Source of the DNA: Erythrobacter sp. SG61-1L
GTDB taxonomy: Bacteria; Pseudomonadota; Alphaproteobacteria; Sphingomonadales; Sphingomonadaceae
NCBI RefSeq assembly: GCF_001305965.1
Contig: NZ_JXQC01000003.1
Location: forward strand, 1,727,633 to 1,791,632
DNA: 64,000 nt
Direction: 5' to 3'
Of the stretch, positions 1 to 12,429 are shown piece by piece (the stretch's first letter is position 1; each line of letters begins with the position of its first letter). The position numbers and the translations under genes were made by a program. The notes beneath the pieces are model-generated. The model searched no databases, was not told where the DNA came from, and saw only the letters and a program-made list of their open reading frames with translations.

Positions 1-225
1 CGCGCGAACATGGTCCCGCTGCTCAAGAAGCTGGAAGACTCGGGGCTGGTCGAGCGTGCACCCATCGATGGCAAATCGCAGGGACTCAGCCTGTCGGAAC
101 TGGGCCAGCAGCGCGTAGTGGCCGTTCGCGACATCGTAGACCGCTTCGAACAGGAGCTTTTGGCGCGAATTCCCTTGCAGCATCGCGAACATTTCATCCC
201 CGCGCTCGACGCCCTCTGGCGCTAG
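1..225 (+). CDS. MarR-family transcriptional regulator, C-terminal part (5' end outside window)
   Basis: The reading frame is open from base 1, so the gene starts upstream of the window. The visible 74 residues contain the wing of a winged-helix domain (LKKLEDSGLVER followed by a charged turn and LSLSELG) and then a long amphipathic helix that ends in LDALW, as in MarR dimerisation helices. Members bind DNA as dimers and usually repress transport or catabolic genes, releasing on binding a phenolic ligand. It lies 48 bp upstream of acs on the same strand. The family call is from pattern recognition; the ligand is unknown. Confidence 0.75.
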   Translation, partial: RANMVPLLKKLEDSGLVERAPIDGKSQGLSLSELGQQRVVAVRDIVDRFEQELLARIPLQHREHFIPALDALWR

Positions 226-273
226 TCCCGATCGCTCGTTAAGCCGAGGCCGCAATACAGGCTTTGGGAGCGA

Positions 274-2240
<1,967 letters not shown>

Positions 2241-2244
<4 letters not shown>

Positions 2245-2684
2245 AAGAGGTTGCGGGCAGGCCAGTGAATGGGAGCTGCTTGTGCGGTGCTTTCCATTTT
2301 CAGGTTCTGGGCACATTGGACAATGTGCGCCTCTGCCACTGCGATCTGTGCCGCCGCGGGAACGGAAGCGCCTTTTCGGCCAACTGCCGGGTTCCCCGCA
2401 GCGGCTTTACCGTCTTGAAGGACGCGGGAACGTTGCGCCGGTACGAATCCTCTCCCGGTGCGTGGAGAGTATTCTGCGGCCAATGCGGTTCACCGGCCTA
2501 TTCCGAGGTCGAGAACGATCCCGATCACATCCGCATTCGTCTCGGCACCCTCGAACGTGAGGCAAGCGCGAAAATCGTAGCGCATGTCTGGGTTGGCTCG
2601 AAGGCCGCGTGGGATCTGATTGAGGATTCCCTTCCGTGCTTCCAAGAAGCGGCCGACCCGCCCATGGAAGCACGGCAATGTTAG
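2241..2684 (+). CDS. GFA-domain protein (glutathione-dependent formaldehyde-activating enzyme / CENP-V family)
   Basis: A 147-residue zinc-binding beta-fold protein. The family's cysteine pattern is clear: CLCG near residue 14, CHCDLCRR near 35 and CGQCG near 77. The ATG at 2241 overlaps the acs stop, which fixes this start over a longer in-frame opening that lies inside acs. Family members are often annotated as formaldehyde-activating, but most are biochemically uncharacterised, so only the domain is claimed. The last codons overlap the start of the following membrane protein. Confidence 0.85.
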
Positions 2685-3331
2685 TGTCGGCGGCCAATCG
2701 TGCAGTGGGCATCCGGGCGACCAGCGCCACTCTCGCCTTCAGCCTGGCCTATATCGTCGCGCAATTCTTCGAATGGGCAGGCCTGCTTGGTTCTGCCGGC
2801 GGGCCAAATTCGGCCAGTACGCCCCTGGGCATTGCCCTGTTACTCACGCCGTCGCTGCTGCTCGGCCCGGCCTTCGTGGTGACAATGGCGGCGCTGCATC
2901 AGGCAACGCCGGAGGATCGCCGGGTGTTTACCCTTTCCGGCCTCGCCTTTGCGGCGATGTATGCCACGCTCACCGGGCTGGTCTATTTCGTGCAGCTCAC
3001 TTTCGTCGGCCCGAAGATCGCGGCGGGCGATACGCTGGGCATCGAGCTGCTGCTGTTCGTGCCATACAAGTCCTTCCTCTTTGCGGTGGACCTGCTGGGC
3101 TATGCCCTGATGAGCGCGGCAACACTGATCGCCGCCTTCGGCCTGCCGAACGCGCCCGGCACCCGCGCCGCCAGATGGGCGATGATCGCCAATGGCGCGA
3201 TCCTGCCCTTCCTGGCCTTCCAGATGTTCATTCCTGCACTGATATGGGGCGGAGCGGCCTGGGGAGTGACCTTTCCGCTTGCCATGGCCCTTCTCCTGCG
3301 CCACTGGCGCGGCCTTCCCACATCCACTTGA
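2678..3331 (+). CDS. Integral membrane protein of unknown function
   Basis: 217 residues with about six hydrophobic segments (around residues 10-30, 45-67, 82-105, 125-150, 165-185 and 190-210) and short charged loops. No catalytic motif or transporter signature is visible. The ATG at 2678 lies just inside the end of the GFA gene, suggesting an acs-GFA-membrane protein operon. An upstream in-frame ATG at 2636 would only add a non-hydrophobic extension. I do not recognise the family. Confidence 0.7.
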   Translation: MLVSAANRAVGIRATSATLAFSLAYIVAQFFEWAGLLGSAGGPNSASTPLGIALLLTPSLLLGPAFVVTMAALHQATPEDRRVFTLSGLAFAAMYATLTGLVYFVQLTFVGPKIAAGDTLGIELLLFVPYKSFLFAVDLLGYALMSAATLIAAFGLPNAPGTRAARWAMIANGAILPFLAFQMFIPALIWGGAAWGVTFPLAMALLLRHWRGLPTST

Positions 3332-3400
3332 GGTTGATCGTGCTCTGGCAGGGCGCGCCCACCTCTGGTAACTTTCCTATCCCCCTACAGGAGAGGCCCC

Positions 3401-4647
<1,247 letters not shown>

Positions 4648-4659
4648 GCCGCATCCCCT

Positions 4660-4704
4660 CCGGTAGGACTTAGTCAACGACCTCCAGAGACGAGGTCCTA
4701 CCGG
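4660..4704 (+). other. Overlapping alternative hairpins between ligB and the next gene
   Basis: A 10-bp inverted repeat (CCGGTAGGAC at 4660-4669 with GTCCTACCGG at 4695-4704) encloses a 25-nt loop. Inside it, GACCTC (4679-4684) can pair instead with GAGGTC (4692-4697), which uses part of the outer 3' arm. The two stems are mutually exclusive. No T-run follows, so it is not a classical terminator. It may act as an mRNA processing or stability element, or as an attenuator for the gene at 4719. The pairing is seen directly; the function is inferred. Confidence 0.4.
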
Positions 4705-4718
4705 GAAGAGGGGAAATC

Positions 4719-5759
4719 ATGAACCAGCCTGTCCGCAGGGCGCTCGCCGCGCTTGCCCTTACCGCCAGTTGCCTTGCCTTCGGCGCACCCGCGCAGGCCG
4801 ATAATGTCGGGGGTGTACCCACCCCGGTGCAGGCCTGCCAGCGCGAATGCCTCGAAGGCTTCGTCAACCGCTATCTCGCAGCCATGGCCGCCCATAAGGT
4901 GGACCCGGAGCTATTTGCCCAGAAGGTCCGCTTCACCGAGAACGGAATCGAGCTGCCCTTCGGCACGGAAGGCCTGTGGGCTACCGCCAGCGGTGTGGGG
5001 CAATACAAGCTTTATGTTCCCGATACGGAAACGCAGCAGGTCGCCTTCCTCGGCACAGTGAAGGAAGTGGCCCGCAGTTCCGCCACGGGCACCGCGCGCG
5101 ACCCCGAACTGGTCGGGCTGGCCCTGCGCCTGCGGATCGAAGGCGGCAAGATCACCGAAGTGGAACAGATTGCCGCGCGGCCTGACCGTCCGCTTGGCGC
5201 AGGCCCGGCCACCTCATCCAGCAATCCCTTCCCCGCTACGGGCGAAGCGGTGGAGAAGATGGGCGCCCCTGCCCCGGTCTTCACACAGGCCATTCCCGAA
5301 AAGGAACGGATGAGCCGTGCCGAGCTGATCGCAGTGGGCAATGCCTATTTCGAAGGGCTGCAGCGCAATGACGGCAAGGGCTATTACCCCTTCACCGACG
5401 ATTGCATCCGCTTTGAAAACGGCATGGATGTGCTGGCCAACTATCCCAATCCGGATACCGGCAAGCGCGAGCGAATGAGCTGCAAGAAGCAGTTCGAAGT
5501 GGCGCTGAAAGGCACCGTCACCGGCATTCGCGACCGGCGCTTCGTTGCCGTGGACCGGGAACGCGGCATTGTGTTCGCCTTCGGCTTCTTCGATCACCGC
5601 CCGATCAACTGGACATGGCAGCTGGGCGAATTGTTCAAGATCGAAAAGGGCGAGATCAGCCGAATCGAGGCGATCTTCATTCGCGGGCCCTATGGCATCA
5701 ATTCGGGCTGGAGCACCTATGAACAGGGCCGCTCCGAAGAGATTCAGGACATCAGGTAA
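4719..5759 (+). CDS. Secreted protein of unknown function, DUF8021/SnoaL-like
   Basis: 346 residues with a signal peptide (positive start, hydrophobic core, APAQA cleavage near residue 27), so periplasmic or outer-membrane associated. Two similar halves are visible: one from about residue 37 (CLEGFVNRYLAAMAAH, then VRFTENGIELPFG) and one from about 205 (RAELIAVGNAYFEGLQRND, then CIRFENGMDV). This looks like a duplicated NTF2/SnoaL-type fold; I associate the motif with the DUF8021 group. GGAAGAGGGG precedes the ATG. It follows ligB on the same strand and is related to the next gene, so a role in handling an aromatic substrate is possible but unproven. Confidence 0.65.
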   Translation: MNQPVRRALAALALTASCLAFGAPAQADNVGGVPTPVQACQRECLEGFVNRYLAAMAAHKVDPELFAQKVRFTENGIELPFGTEGLWATASGVGQYKLYVPDTETQQVAFLGTVKEVARSSATGTARDPELVGLALRLRIEGGKITEVEQIAARPDRPLGAGPATSSSNPFPATGEAVEKMGAPAPVFTQAIPEKERMSRAELIAVGNAYFEGLQRNDGKGYYPFTDDCIRFENGMDVLANYPNPDTGKRERMSCKKQFEVALKGTVTGIRDRRFVAVDRERGIVFAFGFFDHRPINWTWQLGELFKIEKGEISRIEAIFIRGPYGINSGWSTYEQGRSEEIQDIR

Positions 5760-5783
5760 CGGATGATGGAAGGCCCCTTCCGT

Positions 5784-5857
5784 TTGTGCTGAGCCTGTCG
5801 AAGCACAGCCTTTTTCCTCGAAAGGGAAGAACGGCCCTTCGACAAGCTCAGGGCGGA
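5784..5857. repeat. Palindromic intergenic repeat, family A (core CCTGTCGAAG / CTTCGACAGG)
   Basis: GCTGAGCCTGTCGAAGCAC near 5788 faces CCCTTCGACAAGCTCAGG near 5835, forming an imperfect inverted pair between two genes. The same core occurs at 24082-24188 and 53648-53667. This fits a REP/BIME-type element common in sphingomonad genomes. Confidence 0.75.
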
Positions 5858-5892
5858 CGGAGTGAGAGGCTGGGATTCGGGAGATTTTCACG

Positions 5893-6792
5893 ATGATGAA
5901 GCGCATTCTTTCCGCCGCCGCCTTGCTGGCAGTGGCCGCCACCGCCACACCCGCCATGGCCCAGAACGGCCCGCCGCCCAGCCCCTGGGCGCGCCTGCAG
6001 GACAGGCCCAGTTGCACGCGGGACGAACTGAAGGCCGCCACCGCCGCTTATGTCGAAGGGCAGAGCAAGGGCAGCCTTGCTGGCTTGCCGCTCGATCCCA
6101 AGGCCCATTACCTGCAGGACATGCAGACCGTGGAGCAAGGCGCAGGCCTGTGGAACACCGCCCTGCCCGTGGCCCATTCGCTGAGCTTCCATGACGACAA
6201 GCGGTGCAAGACCTTTACCGAACTGGTCATCACCGAAGGGCCTACCCAATACATCATCGGCACCCGGCTATACATGCATGAGGGCAAGGTGATCCGGGTG
6301 GACAGCCTCGTCACCAAGAAGGGCGACTGGCTGTTCAACGCCAATGCCTTCCTCAAATATTCGAAGCAGGAAGACTGGGAGCCGCTGTTCAAATATCAGA
6401 AGACACCGCCTTCCGAAATGATCCGCGGCGCCAATGCCTATCTGGATGGCTTTGCCGACAAGTTCACCGATATTCCCTGGGGCACGCCCTGCGCGCGGCT
6501 GGAAGGCGGCGCCTACACCAACCGAACCAATGATCCGCACGCTTCCTGCGAAATCGGCATGCCGCCGGGCGTGCTCTATATCACCAATCGCGACTATCTG
6601 GTCGACGAGGAAAAGGGCGTGATCAACATCTTCTGCCGCTTCGGCGACAGCAAGAACGGCGGCCCGGACTCGCACAGCTTCCGCTTCATCGACGGCAAGA
6701 TCCGCGCGGTCCACACCCTCACAGTCATCCCCGGCCCCCAAGCCGACGACAATGGCGCGATCCTGAGCAATCCGGGGATCAACCTGCAGTAA
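5893..6792 (+). CDS. Secreted protein of unknown function, related to the gene at 4719
   Basis: 299 residues starting with a signal peptide (MMKRILSAAALLAVAATATPAMAQ, cleavage near residue 24). The mature part begins CTRDELKAATAAYVEGQSKG, resembling the CLEGFVNRYLAAM start of the preceding protein, and continues with LSFHDDKRCKTFTEL. A second half begins near residue 175 (EMIRGANAYLDGFADKF), again like RAELIAVGNAYFEGL. This suggests two tandem SnoaL/NTF2-like units and a common origin with the gene at 4719. No catalytic residues can be named. A family A repeat lies in the 133-bp gap that separates the pair. Confidence 0.6.
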   Translation: MMKRILSAAALLAVAATATPAMAQNGPPPSPWARLQDRPSCTRDELKAATAAYVEGQSKGSLAGLPLDPKAHYLQDMQTVEQGAGLWNTALPVAHSLSFHDDKRCKTFTELVITEGPTQYIIGTRLYMHEGKVIRVDSLVTKKGDWLFNANAFLKYSKQEDWEPLFKYQKTPPSEMIRGANAYLDGFADKFTDIPWGTPCARLEGGAYTNRTNDPHASCEIGMPPGVLYITNRDYLVDEEKGVINIFCRFGDSKNGGPDSHSFRFIDGKIRAVHTLTVIPGPQADDNGAILSNPGINLQ

Positions 6793-6866
6793 AAACGCGC
6801 GGGAAGGTAAACTCACACAAAGGCGGGAAGGGTCGCACCGGCCTCTTCCCCCCGTCCCCTCACACT

Positions 6867-6894
6867 TCGTCATTCCCGCGAAAGCGGGAATGAC
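6867..6894. repeat. Palindromic intergenic repeat, family B (core ATTCCCGCGAAAGCGGGAAT)
   Basis: A perfect palindrome with 12-bp arms (CGTCATTCCCGC) and a GAAA loop, between two convergent genes. The same element is found as a larger paired unit at 23973-24046. Confidence 0.8.
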
Positions 6895-6913
6895 GACCGA
6901 TTGAGAGCGCCCC

Positions 6914-8038
6914 CTACCCCTCTCCCAGCATGGGCGAAGGCTTGCCCAGCGCAAGGTCGGCGTCGGAAAACACGATTGGCGTCCTCAGCCCCGGCACATG
7001 AGTGCCGTCCGGCCTCTCCATATCCAGCACCATGCCGCGCGCCTGTATCTGCTCATTGCGCAAGGCCTCGCCCACATCGAGGATCGGCCCGACGGGCACG
7101 CCCTTCTGTTCCAGCGCCGCCAGAAGCGCGTCGCGCGTCCACTGGCGGGTCTTCTCGATGATCTGCGGCACCAGAGTGGTACGATGGGCCACGCGGTCCG
7201 GGTTGGTGCGCCATTCCGGCCGCACTTCCAGCCCCACCACTTCGGCGAAGCGTTCAAACTGCCCGTCATTGCCCACAGCCACGATCAGCCAGCCGTCGCT
7301 GGTGGGATAGCCTTCATAGGGCACGATATTGGGATGGCTCATCCCGATCCGGTGCGGCGCATTGCCGGTGAGGAGGTAATTCATCGCCTGATTGGCCATG
7401 GTGCCCACCATCACGTCGAACAGGGCAAGGTCCACATGCTGCCCGCGCCCGGTTTGCTGGCGCTGGTGCAGTGCGGCCTGAATGCCGATCACCGCATAGA
7501 GCCCGGTCATGATGTCGGCATAGGCCACGCCGATCTTGGTCGGCGGGCCATCCGGCTGGCCGGAAAGGTCCATGATCCCGCTCATCCCCTGAACGATGAA
7601 ATCATAGCCGGGACGCGGGGCATAGGGGCCGGTCTGGCCGAAGCCGGTGATCGAGCAATAGACGAGGCCCGGGTTGAGCTTGCTCAGGCTCTCATAATCG
7701 AGGCCGTATTTCTTCAGCCCGCCCAGCTTGAAATTCTCGATCACCACATCCGCCTCGCGGATCAGGCCCAGCACCATCTCCAGGTCTTCTGGCTTGTGGT
7801 AATCGGCGGTGACCGAACGCTTGCCGCGATTGGCGGAGTGGAAATAGCCGGCATCCTTCGTGCCATCGGCATTCTCGATGAAGGGCGGCCCCCATTCGCG
7901 CGTATCGTCGCCCTGCGGGCTTTCCACCTTGACCACATCCGCGCCGAGATCGGCAAAGATCTGCCCGGCCCAAGGCCCGGCCAGAACACGGGCGAGTTCG
8001 ACTACCTTGATGCCTTCAAGCGGCGCGGGTCTGGTCAT
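6914..8038 (-). CDS. Class III CoA-transferase (CaiB/BaiF family)
   Basis: 374 residues that open with the family start (LEGIKVVELARVLAGPWAG), followed by LGADVVKVESPQGDD and the catalytic aspartate in VAYADIMTGLYA (about residue 170). These enzymes move CoA between carboxylic acids through an aspartyl-CoA thioester. Close neighbours are ligAB, an amidohydrolase and an aldehyde dehydrogenase, so a role in activating an aromatic ring-fission or dicarboxylic acid intermediate is plausible. The substrate cannot be read from the sequence; formyl- and succinyl-CoA transferases share the fold. It is downstream of the amidohydrolase on the same strand, with a repeat between them. Confidence 0.88.
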   Translation of the reverse strand: MTRPAPLEGIKVVELARVLAGPWAGQIFADLGADVVKVESPQGDDTREWGPPFIENADGTKDAGYFHSANRGKRSVTADYHKPEDLEMVLGLIREADVVIENFKLGGLKKYGLDYESLSKLNPGLVYCSITGFGQTGPYAPRPGYDFIVQGMSGIMDLSGQPDGPPTKIGVAYADIMTGLYAVIGIQAALHQRQQTGRGQHVDLALFDVMVGTMANQAMNYLLTGNAPHRIGMSHPNIVPYEGYPTSDGWLIVAVGNDGQFERFAEVVGLEVRPEWRTNPDRVAHRTTLVPQIIEKTRQWTRDALLAALEQKGVPVGPILDVGEALRNEQIQARGMVLDMERPDGTHVPGLRTPIVFSDADLALGKPSPMLGEG

Positions 8039-8050
8039 TCAGTAAACCTC

Positions 8051-8132
8051 GTCATTGCGAGGGGCGAAGCCCCGAAGCAATCCAAAGCGTCACGCGTTGC
8101 GCCCTGGATTGCTTCGCTTCGCTCGCAATGAC
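8051..8132. repeat. Palindromic intergenic repeat, family C (core GTCATTGCGAG / GCAATCCA)
   Basis: GTCATTGCGA at 8051-8060 pairs with TCGCAATGAC near 8123-8132, and an inner GAAGCAATCCA pairs with TGGATTGCTTC. The same core recurs at 12329-12388. Both copies are intergenic and close to stop codons. Confidence 0.75.
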
Positions 8133-8153
8133 AATTCAGGCAAGCCCGGAACT

Positions 8154-9188
8154 TCAAAGCGGATCGATATGGAAGATCCGCTCCGCATTGCCGTGGCACA
8201 GGGCGTGCATTTCTTCCTCGGTACAGGGGAAGCTGTCGATGAAGTCCACGGCCGGCTGCTGCGGCTGGTATGGATAGTCGATCGCCCACATCACATTGCT
8301 GACGCCGATCTTGTCGATGGCGTAGCGCAGGGCCAGCGGGTCTTCCACGCCGCTGGTCGTGATGACGAAATTGTCCTGGAAATATTCCGCCATGCTGCGT
8401 TCGGTCTTCTTCGCCCGGCCGACCACCTGCGCGCGGCTGTTCATGAAGTTGATGCGCCACAGCCAGAAGGGCACGGCTTCGCCCATATGGCCGATGCAGA
8501 TCTTCAGCTTGGGGAAGGCATCGAACACGCCGCCCGCCATCATGCGCACCGCATGAGTGCCCACTTCCACGCCATAGCCCCACATGGCGCTGTCCATCCC
8601 ATAATCCTGCAGCGGGCCCTTCAGCGTATCGCTGGCCGCGCGCGGGTGGATGTAGATGCAGCGATCCAGCGCCTCCGCCGCTTCGAGGATCGGCCAGAAC
8701 TTCGGATCATCCAGATATTCGCCATTGGTGTGGCTGTTGATCATGAAGCCGTTGAGGCCCAGCTCGTTCACCGCGCGCTCCATCTCCTTCGCGGCGCGCT
8801 TGGGGCTGTGCGGGGCGAAGCTGGCAAGGCCGGCAAAGCGGGTGGGCCATTTCTGGCACACTTCAGCCAGCCGGTCGTTAGCCAGCCGGGCAAGGTCCAT
8901 CGCCGTATCGGCATCGAACATCTGCACGCCCGGCGCGGTGAGCGCCAGCAGGTGCATGTCCACGCCATATTCGTCCATCTGCGGCAGGCGGTGTTCCTCA
9001 ATATCCGTAAGTCCGGTGAGGAAGTCGAGCTTGCCATAACCGCTCGTATCGGCAGGCGCGTCGTAAATGCCCTTCACCAGCAGCTTGTCGAGGCTCTGCG
9101 TGGGCGAATTGGCGACCTTCCTCAGTTCTTCGGCGACTTCGGGGATCGACCATGCTTCTTCGGTGGCAATCTTGCGGATCTTGGCCAT
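8154..9188 (-). CDS. Amidohydrolase-superfamily decarboxylase, LigW / gamma-resorcylate decarboxylase-like
   Basis: 344 residues of the ACMSD-type amidohydrolase family, a metal-dependent TIM barrel. The N-terminal metal motif is IATEEAW rather than HxH, as in LigW (5-carboxyvanillate decarboxylase) and gamma-resorcylate decarboxylase. Further ligands are His in YIHPRAA (about residue 170), GHMGEAVPFWLWR (about 220) and the late Asp in WAIDYPYQ (about 295). The ATG at 9188 has a strong ribosome binding site (GAGGAGAGG) and gives the family's usual start; a longer in-frame start at 9227 is less likely. Beside ligAB it may strip a carboxylate from an aromatic acid. The exact substrate is inferred. 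Confidence 0.75.
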   Translation of the reverse strand: MAKIRKIATEEAWSIPEVAEELRKVANSPTQSLDKLLVKGIYDAPADTSGYGKLDFLTGLTDIEEHRLPQMDEYGVDMHLLALTAPGVQMFDADTAMDLARLANDRLAEVCQKWPTRFAGLASFAPHSPKRAAKEMERAVNELGLNGFMINSHTNGEYLDDPKFWPILEAAEALDRCIYIHPRAASDTLKGPLQDYGMDSAMWGYGVEVGTHAVRMMAGGVFDAFPKLKICIGHMGEAVPFWLWRINFMNSRAQVVGRAKKTERSMAEYFQDNFVITTSGVEDPLALRYAIDKIGVSNVMWAIDYPYQPQQPAVDFIDSFPCTEEEMHALCHGNAERIFHIDPL

Positions 9189-9313
9189 TGGATTTCCTCT
9201 CCTCTTTCCCGCATCACTTATGGGCACTGCAGGGCGAAGCGCAACGGGCCTTTATGCGCCGCCGCCAAAGGGCTAGACCCGACGCCTGACACTACACGGA
9301 GCTGGAGAGGCCC

Positions 9314-10771
<1,458 letters not shown>

Positions 10772-10857
10772 CTTTTCCAGACTTCGTCGCCCGGCCACCC
10801 ATCCTGTGCAATTGCCTGTAGCGGGAACCACCGGAGCCAACTATCGCTTGGAACACC

Positions 10858-11733
10858 ATGTCCAGCGATCATGACGCCCTTGCCTTCGCGGCACAGCAGC
10901 CTGCCGCCCTGTGCACTATCGTGGCGATTGACGGCAGCTTTTCGCGCCGCAATGGGGCGCAGCTGGCCGTGGCCCCGGACGGCACGATTGCGGGCGATCT
11001 GGCGGACAATTGCCTGAATGCCGAACTCGCCAATCAGGCCATCGAGGCAATGGGGAGCAGCGGGGACAATGGCGGCGCGCGGCTGCTGCGCTATGGCAAG
11101 GGTTCGCCCTTCATCGACTTCCGCCTGCCCTGCGGTTCCGGCCTCGACATCTTGATCGAGCCTGCGCCGGATCGGGCGGCACTGCAAAGCTGCATGGCTT
11201 CCCTCGCATCGCGGCAGGCTGCCGAGCTTGCCCTGCCCTTGCCGCAAGGCGCCAACCCCGCCTTTCTGGACCAGCGCCGCTATATGCCGCCGCTGCGCCT
11301 GCTGGTGCTGGGCGCGGGGTCCGAATGTTCGGCGCTGGTGAAGCTGGCGCAGACGCAGGGGATCGAGGCCGAATGGCGCGAGGCGGGCAATCACCTCTCG
11401 CTCGACAAGGTGCCGGCGGACCTGCTGGACGGCACATGGGCCGCCGATCCCTGGACTGCGATCCTGCTGCTGTTCCACGATCACGAGTGGGAATATGCCC
11501 TGCTCAAATGGGCGCTGGCCACCAATGCCTTCTATATCGGCGCGCAGGGCGGCGCCCCGGCGCGCGCGGCGCGGCTGGAGCGGCTGAAGGCTGGCGGGGT
11601 GAGCGAAGATGCACTGGCCCGGCTGCGCAGCCCGGTCGGCCTGATCCCCCGGGCGCGCGATTCCTCCGTGCTGGCACTGTCCGTGCTGGCAGATGTTGTC
11701 GGCGCCTATGAGGCGCTGCACCCCCACGCATGA
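10858..11733 (+). CDS. XdhC/CoxI-family molybdenum hydroxylase maturation protein
   Basis: 291 residues with an N-terminal XdhC domain (LCTIVAIDGSFSRRNGAQLAV, then IAGDLADNCLNAELA) and a C-terminal Rossmann-like domain starting at PLRLLVLGAGSECSALVKLA (about residue 142). XdhC-type proteins bind molybdenum cofactor, promote its sulfuration and insert it into xanthine-dehydrogenase-family enzymes. The stop overlaps the following MocA-like gene (ATGA), and the likely client enzyme is the convergent pair at 12430-15118. Confidence 0.87.
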   Translation: MSSDHDALAFAAQQPAALCTIVAIDGSFSRRNGAQLAVAPDGTIAGDLADNCLNAELANQAIEAMGSSGDNGGARLLRYGKGSPFIDFRLPCGSGLDILIEPAPDRAALQSCMASLASRQAAELALPLPQGANPAFLDQRRYMPPLRLLVLGAGSECSALVKLAQTQGIEAEWREAGNHLSLDKVPADLLDGTWAADPWTAILLLFHDHEWEYALLKWALATNAFYIGAQGGAPARAARLERLKAGGVSEDALARLRSPVGLIPRARDSSVLALSVLADVVGAYEALHPHA

Positions 11734-12326
11734 GCGGCCATGTTGCCATCGCACTGCTGGCGGCCGGAAGCGCGCGGCGCTTCGGCGGGGGCAAGCTGGA
11801 CGCGATGCTGGGCGGCAAGCGGCTGGGCCGCTATGCTCTGGATGCGGCACTCGCGCTGGGCCGGGGCACGCCCCTGATCGTTGTCGGGCCGGAGGCTGCC
11901 GCCTTCGCGCTGGAGGCGCGGGCCGAAGGGCTGGCCACGCCGATTGTCAATCCGCTGGCGCAGGAAGGGCTTGGCACATCGGTCGCCCTTGCCGCCCGCC
12001 ACGCGGCGGACGCCGGGGCGGACAGGTTATTGCTGCTTGCGGCGGATATGCCGCTGGTGAGCCCAGCGACGCTGGCGGCATTGATCGAGGCCTGCGGCAA
12101 TGCGCCCGCCTGTGTGCGCCATGCTGACGGCCATCCCGGCATTCCCGCCTGCTTCCCTTCCGCAAGCTTTGCCGCCCTTGCCGCGCTGGGCGGAGACAAG
12201 GGCGCAGGCGCGCTGCTGCGCACGGCCGAGGTGGCGGTGCTGGAAGTGAGTCTGCGCGAATTGCGCGATGTCGATACGGTGGCGGAGCTGGAGCAACTGG
12301 CAATGGAAACTCGCCCGTCCAGCTAA
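11730..12326 (+). CDS. MocA-like molybdenum cofactor cytidylyltransferase (NTP transferase)
   Basis: 198 residues of the GT-A nucleotidyltransferase fold. The N-terminal loop AIALLAAGSARRFGGGKLDA is the nucleotide-binding signature, and LLLLAADMPLVSP (about residue 95) holds the metal-binding Asp. MocA adds CMP to molybdopterin to form the dinucleotide cofactor used by bacterial xanthine-oxidase-family enzymes. Overlap with the XdhC gene and the nearby molybdenum hydroxylase support this role over MobA, which serves DMSO-reductase-type enzymes. Confidence 0.82.
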   Translation: MSGHVAIALLAAGSARRFGGGKLDAMLGGKRLGRYALDAALALGRGTPLIVVGPEAAAFALEARAEGLATPIVNPLAQEGLGTSVALAARHAADAGADRLLLLAADMPLVSPATLAALIEACGNAPACVRHADGHPGIPACFPSASFAALAALGGDKGAGALLRTAEVAVLEVSLRELRDVDTVAELEQLAMETRPSS

Positions 12327-12328
12327 TC

Positions 12329-12388
12329 GTCATTGCGAGCGGAGCGAAGCAATCCAGAACCCGGTACCCGGCGACCTGGATTGCTTCG
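12329..12388. repeat. Palindromic intergenic repeat, family C
   Basis: GTCATTGCGAGCGGAGCGAA leads into GCAATCCAG, which pairs with CTGGATTGC near 12376. It sits between the convergent ends of the MocA-like and IorB-like genes and could act as a bidirectional stem-loop there. Confidence 0.75.
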
Positions 12389-12429
12389 TCAACTCTGCCT
12401 CCTCGCAAGGGCGAGGAGGCATGTTTCCA

